A stretch of 64,000 bases of DNA, from contig OX345651.1 of assembly GCA_947044365.1 (NCBI GenBank), positions 497,926-561,925 of the forward strand. The letters run 5' to 3'. Both the position numbers and the translations under genes were made by a program. The DNA is from Petrosia ficiformis (lineage: Eukaryota > Porifera > Demospongiae > Haplosclerida > Petrosiidae). Positions 36,355 to 49,116 of the stretch are shown in pieces (the first letter of the stretch is position 1; every line of letters starts with the position of its first letter). The notes below the pieces were generated by a model, which worked only from the letters and a program-made list of their open reading frames with translations, was not told where the DNA came from and did not search any database.

Positions 36355-37359
36355 AATTTGTTATTGTTTTGATAATGAACAATTTTAATGATATTCATGA
36401 GTAGTCCGTATACTACTCGTGTTATTCTATTTTTAGTAACATAAATGTGTAGCTATAAATAGTAGGTAACCATAATAATCTATGTTGTGTGTGTGTGTGT
36501 GTGTATGTTGAAAGCTGAGTAAGAATAATCTGAGAAAGGTGACCAAGACACAGTATATATACATACACAAGGTAAGTTTATTTACGTATATACATTCATG
36601 AATTTCCTAAGCTTTATAATTATGTAGATAGTTCACTATTTTTATATGTATTGTGTGTGCTATTGTGTTTTTTATGACTAATTTTTTTAATGAATCTTAT
36701 TAAGTTAGTCCTTATGAATAGTAGTTATAATATGTATATATCTGATTGTTATATATATATCATTAAATAACTGGCTTTAGTATTTACTGAGGACAAATGA
36801 ATCATAATGTATATATTATATATATATATATTATCTATACCTCTATATTCAACACCATTGAGACAAATACAAGGCCAGGGAGGAATTTTGGGTAAACGGG
36901 TGGGTGTGGCAAATGATACAGATCAAAACTCTATTGACAAGATCTTACCGTTGAGGTGACATGTATCCAACTTTGTCTGTGTCCTGATTACAGGGCTATC
37001 CTCATTTAGGGATCCTGATTACAGGGTTATCCTCATTTAGGGGGTGATTATACATTTTTATGAATAAGATAGGGATGTCCTTATACATGTACATACGTCA
37101 CTGTATATGTACATACAATGTATATATATACATGTATTAATTAATATATATGTGGGTTTTACGCCATCTTTTATTCTATCTTCCTCACCTCATCAACACC
37201 TTTCTTCTCTCTATCGTTTCCCTCAACCATCTGTCCTTGTCCATGGCTGCCTCCACTCTTGGCGTCTTTCCATTCTCTTTCTCACCACTCTTTTTTTGAT
37301 CATAATTAACTACATTCCTCATCTTTCTAATTAAAATCCTCCATTTTGTTTCATAGTGT
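36355..37359. other. Intergenic / possible 5' UTR intron between NADSYN1 and the Ras gene
   Basis: AT-rich with no clear gene. TTTCATAG ending at 37356, just before the Ras ATG, looks like a splice acceptor, so a non-coding first exon probably lies in this stretch. 37160-37300 read on the minus strand has a short Lys/Glu-rich open frame I cannot assign. Confidence 0.5.
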
Positions 37360-39580
37360 ATGCAAATGGCTACTAATAAGGATCTCACTGAATATAAGCT
37401 GGTAGTAGTAGGAGGAGGAGGTGTCGGGAAATCAGCACTCACTATTCAATTCATACAGGTGTGATTAAATGATCTTGTGATGAATGTGTCTGTGTGTGTG
37501 ATGTTTGTGTGTCTGTGTGTGAGTGGGTCTGTGTGTATGTGTGTCTGTATGTGTGTCTGTGTGTGTGGGTCTGTGTGTATGTGTGTCTGTATGTGTGTGT
37601 GATGTGTGTGTGTCTGTGTGTGAGTGGGTCTGTGTGTGTGATGTGTGTGTCTGTGTGTGAGTGGGTCTGTGTGTGTGTGGGTCTGTGTGTATGTGTGTCT
37701 GTATGTGTGATGTGTGTGTCTGTGTGTATGTGTGTGTGTCTGTGTGAGTGGATCTGTGTGTCTTTGTGTGAGTGGGTCTGTCTGTGTGTGTAAGTGTGTG
37801 TCTGTATGTCTCTCTCTGTGTATGTGTGTCTGTGTGTGAGTGGATCTGTGTGTCTCTCTCTGTCTGTGTATGTCTGTCTCATTGGCATGGAAATAGCCAG
37901 CCATACAGGACATAGTCTGATAAGTCTATTGAATGTATGGCAAATTAGTATATGAGGAGCAGAACAAGAGTGGTCAAAATGTCCAGCATTTGTATGTCCT
38001 CGCTCCTGATGTGTGTCCTCTGCCTGTGTCTGTGTGTACTATGATGATATGTACATGTACATGTACATGTAGTTTTTCTAATATTGGTTATCTAACAGTT
38101 ATCAATATTGACATCTTGGATATAGTTACTACAGTAGACTTGTAATTTAGTTATAAATTAGTCCCAATACTAACATAAAGTAGTTATAATTATAATTATA
38201 TTAGAACCTCTTTGTATTCGTGATCATTTACTATATTATCCTGTGGTTATTATCTGTGCATTTAGAGTCATTTTGTTGAGGAATATGACCCAACGATTGA
38301 AGATTCGTATCGTAAACAGTGTGTGATAGATGATGAAGTGGCTGTATTAGATAGTAAGCAATATTTATATATAATTATGTGTGATTATATATGTATACAT
38401 ACATACTTATGTACTAACACCTTATACACATATACTATATGTGTATATGTATGTATTTGTACGTGTCTGTGTCATCAGTGTGTGTGTATACAGATGTATG
38501 TATGTGTGATTGTGTGTATGTCTGTCTGTCTGTCTTCTGTGTATCTGTGTGTGTGTGTGTATTCTTTAGCTTGTAAACAACTTCATTTCATTGATAATAA
38601 TTAATTCCCTCAACGAGTTGTAATTGATGTGTGTACTTCATGTACATGTCATGTACATGTAGTTTAAATCTTAGTTATGTACATGTCTAATGTAAATGTA
38701 TTATATGTACATGTACATGTACTAAGAATTACATGTACATGTATTTTCAATACTGGTGTGAGTATTAATATTGTAGGTTATATGTATACATCATACAGAT
38801 GTGTCATGTTGTTTGTTTGTGTTCAGAAGGTGTTAGTATATCTTAGAACATAATGACTATAAATGACTAACATATTCTAACTGAACATGCATTACATGTA
38901 CATATACACACTAGTACATGTATATAACATATTCTAACTGAGCATGTATTACATGTACATGTACACACTAGTACATGTATATAACATATTCTAACTGAGC
39001 ATGTATTACATGTACATGTACACACTAGTACATGTATATAACATATTCTAACTGAACATGCATTACATGTACATATACACACTAGTACATGTATATAACA
39101 TATTCTAACTGAGCATGTATTACATGTACATATACACACTAGTACATGTATATAACATATTCTAACTGAACATGTATTACATGTACATGTACACACTAGT
39201 ACATGTATATAACATATTCTAACTGAACATGTATTACATGTATATATACACACTAGTACATGTATATAACATATTCTAACTGAGCATGTATTACATGTAC
39301 ATATACACACTAGTACATGTATATAACATATTCTAACTGAACATGCATTACATGTACATATACACACTAGTACATGTATATAACATATTCTAACTGAGCA
39401 TGTATTACATGTACATATACACACTAGTACATGTATATAACATATTCTAACTGAACATGTATTACATGTACATGTACACACTAGTACATGTATATAACAT
39501 ATTCTAACTGAACATGTATTACATGTATATATACACACTAGTACATGTATATAACATAGTACACTCCATGTTTAATACTA

Positions 39581-39661
<81 letters not shown>

Positions 39662-42600
39662 CTCTCTCTTGCCGTAGTTCTTGATACAGCAGGACAAGAG
39701 GTAATATATAAATATAATAATAATTTAAATACTATACATATCATATAGTACATAGCATGTGTGTATAATATCAATCTGAAGTGAGGTCAGTTTGTTCTTA
39801 TCAGTAAATATACAAGTGTCCTATCATATGTAACATGGCCATCAATAGAAGGGATCAACCAGAACTGTTTGCCCTCGACCCCCATGATCAAGACGCCATA
39901 ACCCCTGCTCAATTCGGGGATGTTGTTCTAAATATATATATTGCTTGCTGCCTTGTGGCTAAAATTTAAGTGCAACCCTGTATGGGAATGGGACTGGTAT
40001 CATTGGTATTAGTAACAACCCTTATATGGGAATGAGACTGGTATCATTGAAATTAGCATCAACCCTTATATGGGAATGAGACTGGTATCATTGGTATTAG
40101 CATCAACCCTTATATGGGAATGAGACTGGTATCATTGGTATTAGCATCAACCCTGTATGGGAATGAGACTGGTATTGGACTTAGTACCAACTACATATGT
40201 ATGTATGCATGAAATGAGACAGCATTGTGTCAGTACAAAATGTCTCTCATATGAGTATAATGGTATTTCATTTATGATAAACATTTATTGAAACAAAAAA
40301 AAAATAATTAAAGAAAGTGATATATACCGATAAGAGATTTCAACAATATTCTGATAAACTGATAATTACTTTAGATATGTACCAATAACTGATACCCGAT
40401 CTGATATTATATTTAACATCTGGTTTCTGATTGAAAATGAGCATTTCTCAATAATTATGAATATCATAATGATGCTATAATCACAAGAAATGACATTATT
40501 AGGACACTTTACAATATCAATTAAAGAAATAACCGATACCTGGCCGATAATGAGCGATACCGATTACTGATCCAAATATCAATGCATTACTAATGAACAT
40601 AATCACTATATACCACAAGTCACCTCTCCCTCTAGAATGGAATGAACATATGAGAATTTATTGTAATGTTCCTTATAGCAATTTAGTGCTTCTCCATAGG
40701 TTGATACCATGGTACTCTCCCATCTTTTAATATTAAAGTTTATGTTGAGAAACTATGTTGAGAAACAATGTTTTATAACATTGATTGAACATTGTTGAAA
40801 GACGTCATATACCACTGATGCACTTCCCTACCCCTGGTATTCATCTTGGGGTGAGGCACTGAGTATTAGTCTTATACCGTGGTATATATCTCGAGTACCA
40901 TTATCACAAATTATCAATGCTACTCACCCCAAATTCTTGGTATTAAATAAATTTGTTATTTTTCATATGCTGAAGTATTCATAACAAAATTAATATATAC
41001 TATTATAATTATTATAATAATTATATACATGTATATATATAATATATACACATGTAATATATATTTATAAATGATTTCATAAACACATATACAGTGATGA
41101 ATATACATACATTGTTGTGACGTATTAGCATAGCTCGGTTTTTTTATACAGTACCTGACATTATTAAGTTCACATACTATCACTGTACTTCCATTGACTA
41201 CAGTGTACATTATGAGTGAAGTACACTGTACTTTGAATGTACTACACAGTATTACACCTTAGTACTATGCTATCACATACAAATGTAAAGGGAATTCACA
41301 CATTACTATGATTACAGTATAAAGTACAAACTAGTACTATAGTACTACTTAGAAGTACAGTTGACTATCACTTTATTAAAGTAGCTCCCATCATAATATG
41401 TATACTTAATAAAGTCAGGTAATGTAGTCACTATCTCCTTATAGAAATGATTCATTGTATTATGAAGTTAACACACGATGTTTACAATTATAAAGGGACA
41501 CATTAATATGTGTTATTAATACACAGTACAGTGTTCCCCCAGGGATAATTAGTGAAGGTGGAGAAATGTGTCAGTGATAACCAGATGAATGTTTAATCTG
41601 TGTTCTAGGACAGTGTTTTTTAACTGATAGGGGAGTACCATAATACGACTATAAGAGAGAAACACTGTTTATTCAGTATACATCTGTCTCAGTAGCCTAT
41701 ATATGTATATTATATATTATCTGAAAGGTGGTTAATTCATCTGAGATGTGGTTAGTCCTGACAAGTGCTGATCAGTGTGGATAGACCATTGTCATGTTTG
41801 ATATATAATTATATGACTTTAGAATATGATATGAGAGTGTCTCAACAGTACTACATTGTGTATATATCATATATTAGGGATGGGCGATTATAAAAATATG
41901 AGTCAACGATTATTGTCTGTGCAAGTATCACAATTATTGGCTACCTTACATATGTATGTAGATTTCATTCAACAATCAAATTGATACCTTTTATTTGTTG
42001 AGTAAACAGTGTTGAAAAACTGATTTAGATGTGATAGTACTGAAAACCTGAAGTTATGTCACAATAATTGTTATTTTTGTGACCACGATATGGCAATATA
42101 TAGACGATGTGATTATCACAAGAAATTTTAATCACGATTATCATGATAATCAAAATATTGCCCATCACTACTATATATCCCATATTCTAAATGTGCTGTT
42201 TAAAAACTTATATAGTATTCCGTGAAGATGAATCATCCACACGTGCTATAAATATGTTAAAGAATCTCGTCTGCTTACTCTCGTGCGATATAGAGATTAC
42301 AGCACTTGAGGTGTGGTCTTGATAAGCATACATCACTGTACTTATATCATGTTATATGCTTCTCTTGACCACACCAGCACCTGAGTTGATAAGCATACAT
42401 CACTCTACTTATATCATGTTATGTGCTTCTCTTGACCATACCAGCACCTGAGTTGATAAGCATACATCACTCTACTTATATCATGTTATATGCTTCTCTT
42501 GACCACACCAGCACCTGAGTTGATAAGCATACATCACTCTACTTATATCATGTTATGTGCTTCTCTTGACCATACCAGCACCTGAGTTGATAAGCATACA

Positions 42601-45600
42601 TCACTCTACTTATATCATGTTATATGCTTCTCTTGACCATACCAGCACCTGAGTTGATAAGCATACATCACTCTACTTATATCATGTTATGTGCTTCTCT
42701 TGACCATACCAGCACCTGAGTTGATAAGCATACATCACTGTACTTATATCATGTTATATGCTTCTCTTGACCACACCAGCACCTGAGTTGATAACCATAC
42801 ATTATCTCATGTATATGTACTGTAATTCCATAGAGATGTTGTAATTATTAAATATATTTTATATCATGATTATGTCACCTAATTTATAGAAAAGGACATT
42901 TCCCACTCAATAATTTAATAAAATGTTACTGCACTTCAAACGCTTGCAAAGAAACTTATTTTGTATTTGAGCCAACAATGTCTGATATCTAAGAAGATTA
43001 GTAATATCTCATCCTGGATACCAAATTTCATTGGCTCCTGATACAAGATTAGTGAATGATTGAAAGTAATCGGATCAAATTATTTAGTTCAAATTATTAT
43101 TATCTTATAAATATAATGTTTCTTTGATCAAATGCTAATTTGGCCATTTTCTGTAGTATACAAGCACAATTTGGTATCTAAAAAAATTAATGATAGCTCT
43201 TCTTAGATACCAAATTTCATTGACTTCCTGTACAAAATGGTGGAATAGCAAGCAATTGAATGAGATGCAAGTGTTTGATCAAAATTATTTCACGGATGTA
43301 GGTCGTCCCTTTCCTCATACAGTGTTTTTGATAAGCTCATATGGCACACCATTGGTCCAAAGAGCTTCTTATTTGGCACTGCACAGTTCTCTTTTTGGGA
43401 CAGTTAATTATGATTATATTGTCACAAACAGCATTAACTCATTGGCTCAAGATGTATTCCCAATGGCGCACACACTAACCATTGTTGAGCCATTTTGGCC
43501 CATGCTTCAAAACTTATCAAAAACTATGATGTCCATATATAGTATATACATATATTTCATTCATCATTAGGAGTTTAGTGCCATGAGAGAACAGTACATG
43601 CACACTGGCGAGGGATTTCTATTAGTATATTCCATCATCGATCGAAACAGCTTTGATGAAATAATTAAATTCCATAGACAAATTTTAAGAGTTAAAGATA
43701 AGTGAGTTACTAGTCCAACTTTAAAAGTTAATTAATTAGCCACGCCCATTTTGATAATTACATGATTAATTAATAATTATGAAAGTAATGGCTAGACTTG
43801 TATTAATTTTGTATGGGTTTTGAAATTTTAGAAAAATAGAAGTGTTTGATCACACTCTGACATCAATTAGTAATAGATTCCCCTAAATAATGATGTAACT
43901 ACCTTATGTGCATATATTATGTGTGGCATTGATAATACTGTTTGTACTATACTGTACTGTACTGTACTATACTATACTGTACTGTAGTGTACTGTACTGT
44001 ACTGTACTGTACTGTACTGTACTGTACTATACTATACTGTACTGTACTATACTGTACTGTATTATACTGTACTGTAGTGTACTGTACTGTACTGTACTAT
44101 AATGTACTGTACTATACTGTACTGTACTGTACTGTACTGTACTGTACTGTAGTGTACATATTGTACTATACTGTACTGTACTGTACTGTACTGTACTGTA
44201 CTGTACTATACTGTACTGTACTGTACTGTACTGTACTGTATTATACTGTACTGTAGTGTACTGTACTGTACTGTACTATAATATACTGTACTATACTGTA
44301 CTGTACTGTAGTGTACATATTGTACTATACTGTACTGTACTGTACTGTACTGTACTGTACTGTACTATACTGTACTGTACTGTACTGTACTGTACTGTAC
44401 TGTACTGTACTGTACTGTACTGTACTGTACTGTACTGTACTATACTGTACTGTACTGTATTGTACTATACTGTACTGTACTGTACTGTACTGTAGTGTAC
44501 ATATTGTACTGTACTGTACTGTACTGTACTGTACTGTACTGTACTGTATTATACTGTACTGTATAGTGGTGTATTATATCAATGCTCTATATATCATCAG
44601 ATCGGAGTTCCCTATGGTACTAGTAGCAAACAAAGCTGATTTGGAAAGTGATAGAGTAGTGTCATATCATGAAGGAGAGGAGTTATCCAGAACATTGAAA
44701 GTGAGTAAGATGACCACACCCTTTCCTTTTTTAGTTTATTATTAAATAATATTTGAACATTTTGAGGCTTACATTCACACACTCAATTATTCAGTAGTTT
44801 ATAATTTATATTACAACTAAAACCCTTTTTAGTAATATTCTGTTCACACTAGTATCTGGAACCATTCTAAACTAAACTAAACCTCTTTGGTACACCTACA
44901 TGAGGTGTACTAACTTAGTAATAGTTCTAGCATAGTCCAGTTCTGTTCACACTAGTATCTGGAACCATTCTAAACTAAACTAAACCTCTTTGGTACACCT
45001 ACATGAGGTGTACTAACTTAGTAATAGTTCTAGTATAGTCCAGTTCTGTTCACACTAGTATCTGGAACCATTCTAAACTAAACTAAACCTCTTTGGTACA
45101 CCTACATGAGGTGTACTAACTTAGTAATAGTTCTAGCATAGTCCAGTTCTGTTCACACTAGTATCTGGAACCATTCTAAACTAAACTAAACCTCTTTGGT
45201 ACACCTACATGAGGTGTACTAACTTAGTAATAGTTCTAGCATAGTCCAGTTCTGTTCACACTTGTCATTGAACTGTAATGAACTGTGCTTAACAAATCAT
45301 GTTAGAACTCAATGTGATGTAACACTTTGAAACTATCGCTAGTCTATTGCTATAAGTATAACTAACTAAAATGAAAATTGGCCAATAATGTACACTTTTA
45401 GTTAGTTAACTAAAACTAAAACCATTTTAGTAAACCTAATATTATTTTAGTTAACTAAATATAACAATTGATAAACTAAATATAACTATAATCTCTATGG
45501 TCATACTAATACAACACTATCATGGACTTCCCTCTTGTTCATAGATTGGATATGTAGAAGCCAGTGCTAAACATAGAATCCATGTTGAAAAAGCCTTCCA

Positions 45601-45685
45601 CGATCTTGTACGAGCAATCAGAAAGTTCCAGAAACCTCCAAGTTCGAAGAAGGACAAAAAGAATCGAAAATGTACCATACTATGA
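37360..45685 (+). CDS. MRAS: Ras-family small GTPase, M-Ras-like, 6 exons, 193 aa
   Basis: Exons: 37360-37458, 38266-38353, 39678-39700, 43571-43701, 44601-44700, 45545-45685 (TGA); 582 nt, phases close. Seen: G1 GGGGVGKS (the residue equivalent to Ras Gly12 is Gly), effector region [11 protein letters not shown] identical to classical Ras, G3 [17 protein letters not shown]4 NKAD, G5 EASAK, basic tail KKDKKNRK and CAAX box CTIL, whose terminal Leu predicts geranylgeranylation. Known: Ras GTPases switch MAPK signalling at the plasma membrane. M-Ras-like features are RQILRVKD and [11 protein letters not shown]-Ras, Rap or an ungrouped sponge Ras are less likely alternatives. The start is ATG 37360, or ATG 37366 two codons on. 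A 23-nt micro-exon (39678-39700) encodes ILDTAGQE. Introns make up over 90% of the gene. Confidence 0.9.
37480..37875. repeat. GTGTGTCTGTGTGAGTGGGTCT array, Ras intron 1
   Basis: Units of GTGTGTCTGTGTGTGAGTGG with GTATGTGTGTCTGTATGTGT. Long Thr/His and Val/Cys frames are artefacts. Confidence 0.9.
37885..37985. repeat. Dispersed repeat shared with the 3' flanks of Roco copies A and C
   Basis: GGAAATAGCCAGCCATACAG and TATATGAGGAGCAGAACAAG resemble 60530-60630 (GGAAACAGCCAGTCATACCG, TATATGAGGAGCAGGACAAG) and, inverted, 21770-21930. Family unknown. Confidence 0.6.
38869..39555. repeat. 57-bp tandem repeat, about 12 copies, Ras intron 2
   Basis: Unit AACATATTCTAACTGAACAT / GCATTACATGTACATATACA / CACTAGTACATGTATAT, period 57 (38869, 38926...). 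Because 57 is divisible by 3, one minus-strand frame stays open for 223 codons as 19-aa repeats. No ATG context, splice or composition supports coding. Confidence 0.92.
39583..39670. repeat. (TC)n tract forming the polypyrimidine tract before the Ras micro-exon
   Basis: About 35 TC units, then TCTA repeats, ending 7 nt before the acceptor GCCGTAG at 39677. Confidence 0.9.
41149..41424. mobile_element. Tc1/mariner-like MITE, 276 bp, TA target duplication
   Basis: Ends CAGTACCTGACATTATTAAG and TTAATAAAGTCAGGTAATG; TA flanks at 41147-41148 and 41425-41426. It is the inverted homologue of 31918-32187. Confidence 0.8.
41875..42170. mobile_element. MITE, about 296 bp, TAGGGATGGGCGATTAT ends
   Basis: Left end TAGGGATGGGCGATTAT, right end ATATTGCCCATCACTA (reverse complement TAGTGATGGGCAATAT). 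Flanks TCATATAT and CTATATAT are an imperfect 8-bp duplication, consistent with hAT. Confidence 0.65.
42321..42795. repeat. 67-bp tandem repeat, about 7 copies
   Basis: GATAAGCATACATCACTCTA / CTTATATCATGTTATGTGCT / TCTCTTGACCATACCAGCAC / CTGAGTT, at 42321, 42388, 42455 and on. Confidence 0.9.
43945..44575. repeat. (ACTGT)n pentanucleotide array, about 620 bp, Ras intron 4
   Basis: Nearly pure TACTG pentamers with scattered ACTAT and AGTGT variants; ends 25 nt before the exon 5 acceptor. A 5-bp unit shifts frame each copy yet stays open (VLYCT), producing artefactual frames. Confidence 0.95.
44841..45265. repeat. 102-bp tandem repeat x4, Ras intron 5
   Basis: Units start CTGTTCACACTAGTATCTGG at 44841, 44943, 45046 and about 45148. 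Each contains the inverted pair GGTACACCTA/CATGAGGTGTAC. The copies are almost identical. Downstream, to 45515, there is AGTTAACTAAA-rich MITE debris. Confidence 0.9.
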
Positions 45686-47842
45686 ATATGCTAGTTACAT
45701 CATTATTACACAATTATGGGAAATGGGAGGGGATGGTTGTGTGCTTGTGTGTGTGTTCATGTCTTGTAGTATTAATAATTAATTAATTAATTAGTGGGCG
45801 TGTCTTATCACTACTTCCTCATGCAAATAATCACTCTCGTTTCTGTTATCTACTGCCCCGCCCATCTTTGCCCACAAAACATCTTGGTCAGTCGGCAGTT
45901 TTTTTGTACAGTTAATTAATTGATATACACACAAGTATTACTGGTTAATTAATATTAATTATTATTATGTTTTATTATGATTAATTATTAATTAATTTTT
46001 GTTGCAATAATATTTTAATTTTCTTTTAACATAATTTTGTTTAAAACAAGAAAAATTCATGAAAAAAACACATACACTATAGTACACTATAGTACAGTAT
46101 AGTATAGTATAGTATATTATATAGTACAGTATAGTACTGTACAGTACAGTATAGTACAGTGTAGTACTGTACAGTACACTATAGTACAGTATAGTATAGT
46201 ATAGTACAGTATATTATATAGTACTATGTAGTACTGGTCAGTACACTACAGTACTAGTACACTATAGTACAGTATAGTATAGTACAGTATATTATATAGT
46301 ACTGTGTAGTACTGGTCAGTACACTACAGTACTAGTACACTATAGTACAGTATAGTATAGTATAGTACAGTATATTATATAGTACAGTGTAGTACTGTAC
46401 AGTACAGTATAGTACAGTATAGTATAGTATAGTACAGTATATTATATAGTACTGTGTAGTACTGGTCAGTACACTACAGTACTAGTACACTATAGTACAG
46501 TATAGTATAGTACAGTATATTATATAGTACTGTGTAGTACTGGTCAGTACACTACAGTACTAGTACACTATAGTACAGTATAGTATAGTATAGTACAGTA
46601 TATTATATAGTACTGTGTAGTACTGGTCAGTACACTACAGTACTAGTACACTATAGTACAGTATAGTATAGTATAGTACAGTATATTATATAGTACTGTG
46701 TAGTACTGGTCAGTACACTACAGTACTAGTACACTATAGTACAGTATAGTATAGTATAGTACAGTATATTATATAGTACTGTGTAGTACTGGTCAGTACA
46801 CTACAGTACTAGTACACTATAGTACAGTATAGTATAGTATAGTACAGTATATTATATAGTACTGTGTAGTACTGGTCAGTACACTACAGTACTAGTACAC
46901 TATAGTACAGTATAGTATAGTATAGTACAGTATATTATATAGTACTGTGTAGTACTGGTCAGTACACTACAGTACTAGTACACTATAGTACAGTATAGTA
47001 TAGTATAGTACAGTATATTATATAGTACTGTGTAGTACTGGTCAGTACACTACAGTACTAGTACACTATAGTACAGTATAGTATAGTACAGTATATTATA
47101 TAGTACTGTGTAGTACTGATCAGTACACTACAGTACTAGTACACTATAGTACAGTATAGTATAGTATAGTACAGTATATTATATAGTACTGTGTAGTACT
47201 GGTCAGTACAGTACAGTACTAGTACACTATAGTACAGTATAGTACTGTACAGTACAGTATAGTACAGTGTAGTACTGTACAGTACACTATAGTACAGTAT
47301 AGTATAGTATAGTACAGTATATTATATAGTACTGTGTAGTACTGGTCAGTACAGTACTAGTACACTATAGTACAGTATAGTATAGTATAGTACAGTATAT
47401 TATATAGTACTGTGTAGTACTGGTCAGTACAGTACTAGTACACTATAGTACAGTATAGTATAGTACAGTATATTATATAGTACTGTGTAGTACTGGTCAG
47501 TATACTACAGTACTAGTACACTATACTACAGCCATAAAATGATCCATAATATGTGATATATGTATGTATTCTGAGTGAAGGGAACATCATCTCCCTTATG
47601 AAAAAGGTACATGTAGTCAGGTGATTCAGCCTCTCCCCATCGGAAGTCAAAAAGGGGAGAGCCTGGTTCACTACACTAAGGTACAATGTTAATTGTATGT
47701 GATCTTTATTAGGGTACGATATCTTGAGCATATACAAAAGAACGAGTGTAATCACTTGTACGTATTCATGTTATCATTTCAGAGGATCCACACCAAGATG
47801 TCATCCTTCATGAGACTTTCTTTATAGAATTATTTATCATGT
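45686..47842. other. Intergenic: long TAGTACAGTATAGTATAGTAC minisatellite (46078-47520) and unassigned sequence
   Basis: 46078-47520 repeats a unit of about 80-83 bp (CTATAGTACAGTATAGTATA / GTACAGTATATTATATAGTA / CTGTGTAGTACTGGTCAGTA / CACTACAGTACTAGTACA), at least 15 copies. 47526-47842 has a weak open frame on each strand that I cannot assign. Roco copy B's duplicated flank starts at about 47843. Confidence 0.85.
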
Positions 47843-48216
47843 AGAGTTCCACCCACTATTAGTATGAGAGTCAACAAGTAATATATAACCAGTTTAATAA
47901 ACCTGTTAGTAGTAATGAATTATACACATGTACACATACACACATACAAAAATATGTAATGAATATTATTATGATGATGTAATATCATTATATTATTATT
48001 CATAGTTGATAAACAAGACACTTGATATAACATCACACCACTCTATCCCAAATATCGTCATGACAACAAAACACAATAAACAAAACTAATCTTTCTTTAC
48101 CTCATCTTATCTTCCTAATTCCTGTCACTAATCATATCTTCAGGGATGATCATGTTTATATACACATACTCTATTTTTAAACATGTATTTGTATATGATA
48201 CTTCTTTATTACAAGT

Positions 48217-48535
48217 GTATAAATCTAAAGTATATATTAACTAATCATTCTGTTTCTCATCTTATATCATAATCTAAATTACTTAATATCTTTACTTACT
48301 ATATTATCAAATCTAGTTATCATTTCTATACTTCATTCATTATCCATTCCTCATCTTCCACTCATCACATACCTCTCCCTTCCTTTAATCAAATTCAGTT
48401 TAAAATGTTTCATAAATTAACAAACAAAATTATAATATAAAATGAAAATCCTAAAACAGACACACATTAGTTCAGTTCCAATGTACATCACCATGGTTAC
48501 CAGTAAACAGCTAGATCATATACACAATCATCCTG

Positions 48536-48572
<37 letters not shown>

Positions 48573-49116
48573 TTTATTGATGCCACAATTTCAATACATT
48601 TCCATGGCAACAAAAATTAATTACAAACTCACTTAGTTCCTTCAGCATATTTTCAGCTATTCTTGTTAAAGCTGGGTTCTTCTGTTTCTTTAATACCTCA
48701 CAATATGATATTAATATTCCTCGATTATCCAATACTTGAACTCTGAGTGATCTCTCAATCTCATTTAATAGTTTGCTGGCTTTTTGATAACGAGAAAGGG
48801 TTGTAGTAATGACATCATCTTTAACTTGATATGATATTAAATCCACTGATGAGAGATCATTAGCTAATCTTTCTGTGTCTGATATCACACCCAACATTTC
48901 AGACATGTGTCTCTTGAATATATTATGTGGAGAATAATCTAGAAATATGAAACAAAAGATATTATAATATTAATCTTGTGTATTAATACATGTAATGATT
49001 TGATTAGATGAGGTTATATGAGAGGATGAAGTTACATGTGTATTAATACCTGTAGTGAGATGAGAAACACTGTACTGTGATGAACCTGTAGTATTAGAAA
49101 TATTATCATAATACAC
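48217..49116 (-). other. Replaced 3' block (effector-domain cassette) in Roco copy B
   Basis: Left of 48217, copy B matches the 3' flanks of A and C (TTCTTTATTACAAGT). Right of 49116 it matches their intron after exon 3 (ACAACATGTAATGAATATCA). Between these points A and C share the linker, Death-domain and tail exons, while B has unrelated sequence with the CARD-like exon and its own 3' UTR. The corresponding block in C is about 60399-61435. Confidence 0.8.

Larger units (their letters stand above)
39701..43570. other. Ras intron 3 (3.9 kb), a repeat and MITE repository
   Basis: Holds a 57-bp GGGAATGAGACTGGTATCAT repeat (about 39970-40190, 4 copies), MITEs at 41149-41424 and 41875-42170, a 67-bp array at 42321-42795, and dispersed repeat sequence at 42960-43560 related to 5020-5260 and 51140-51270. 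The 126-codon open frame at 43190-43570 runs through this last repeat up to the exon 4 acceptor and is not supported as an exon. Confidence 0.7.

Noticed and set aside
37185..37442. Lys/Glu-rich minus-strand frame upstream of and across Ras exon 1
   Set aside because: It overlaps the Ras first exon on the other strand; the only non-overlapping part is short and unrecognised.
38867..39538. 223-codon minus-strand frame with 19-aa repeats ([12 protein letters not shown])
   Set aside because: The 57-bp repeat is divisible by 3, so the frame stays open by chance; it lies within a Ras intron with no start or splice context.
43190..43570. 126-codon frame before Ras exon 4
   Set aside because: It belongs to dispersed repeat sequence, and the Ras reading frame joins 39700 to 43571 directly (DTAGQE-EFSAM).
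47513..47755. 80-codon minus-strand frame downstream of the Ras gene
   Set aside because: It starts inside the minisatellite edge and has no homology I recognise and no splice context.
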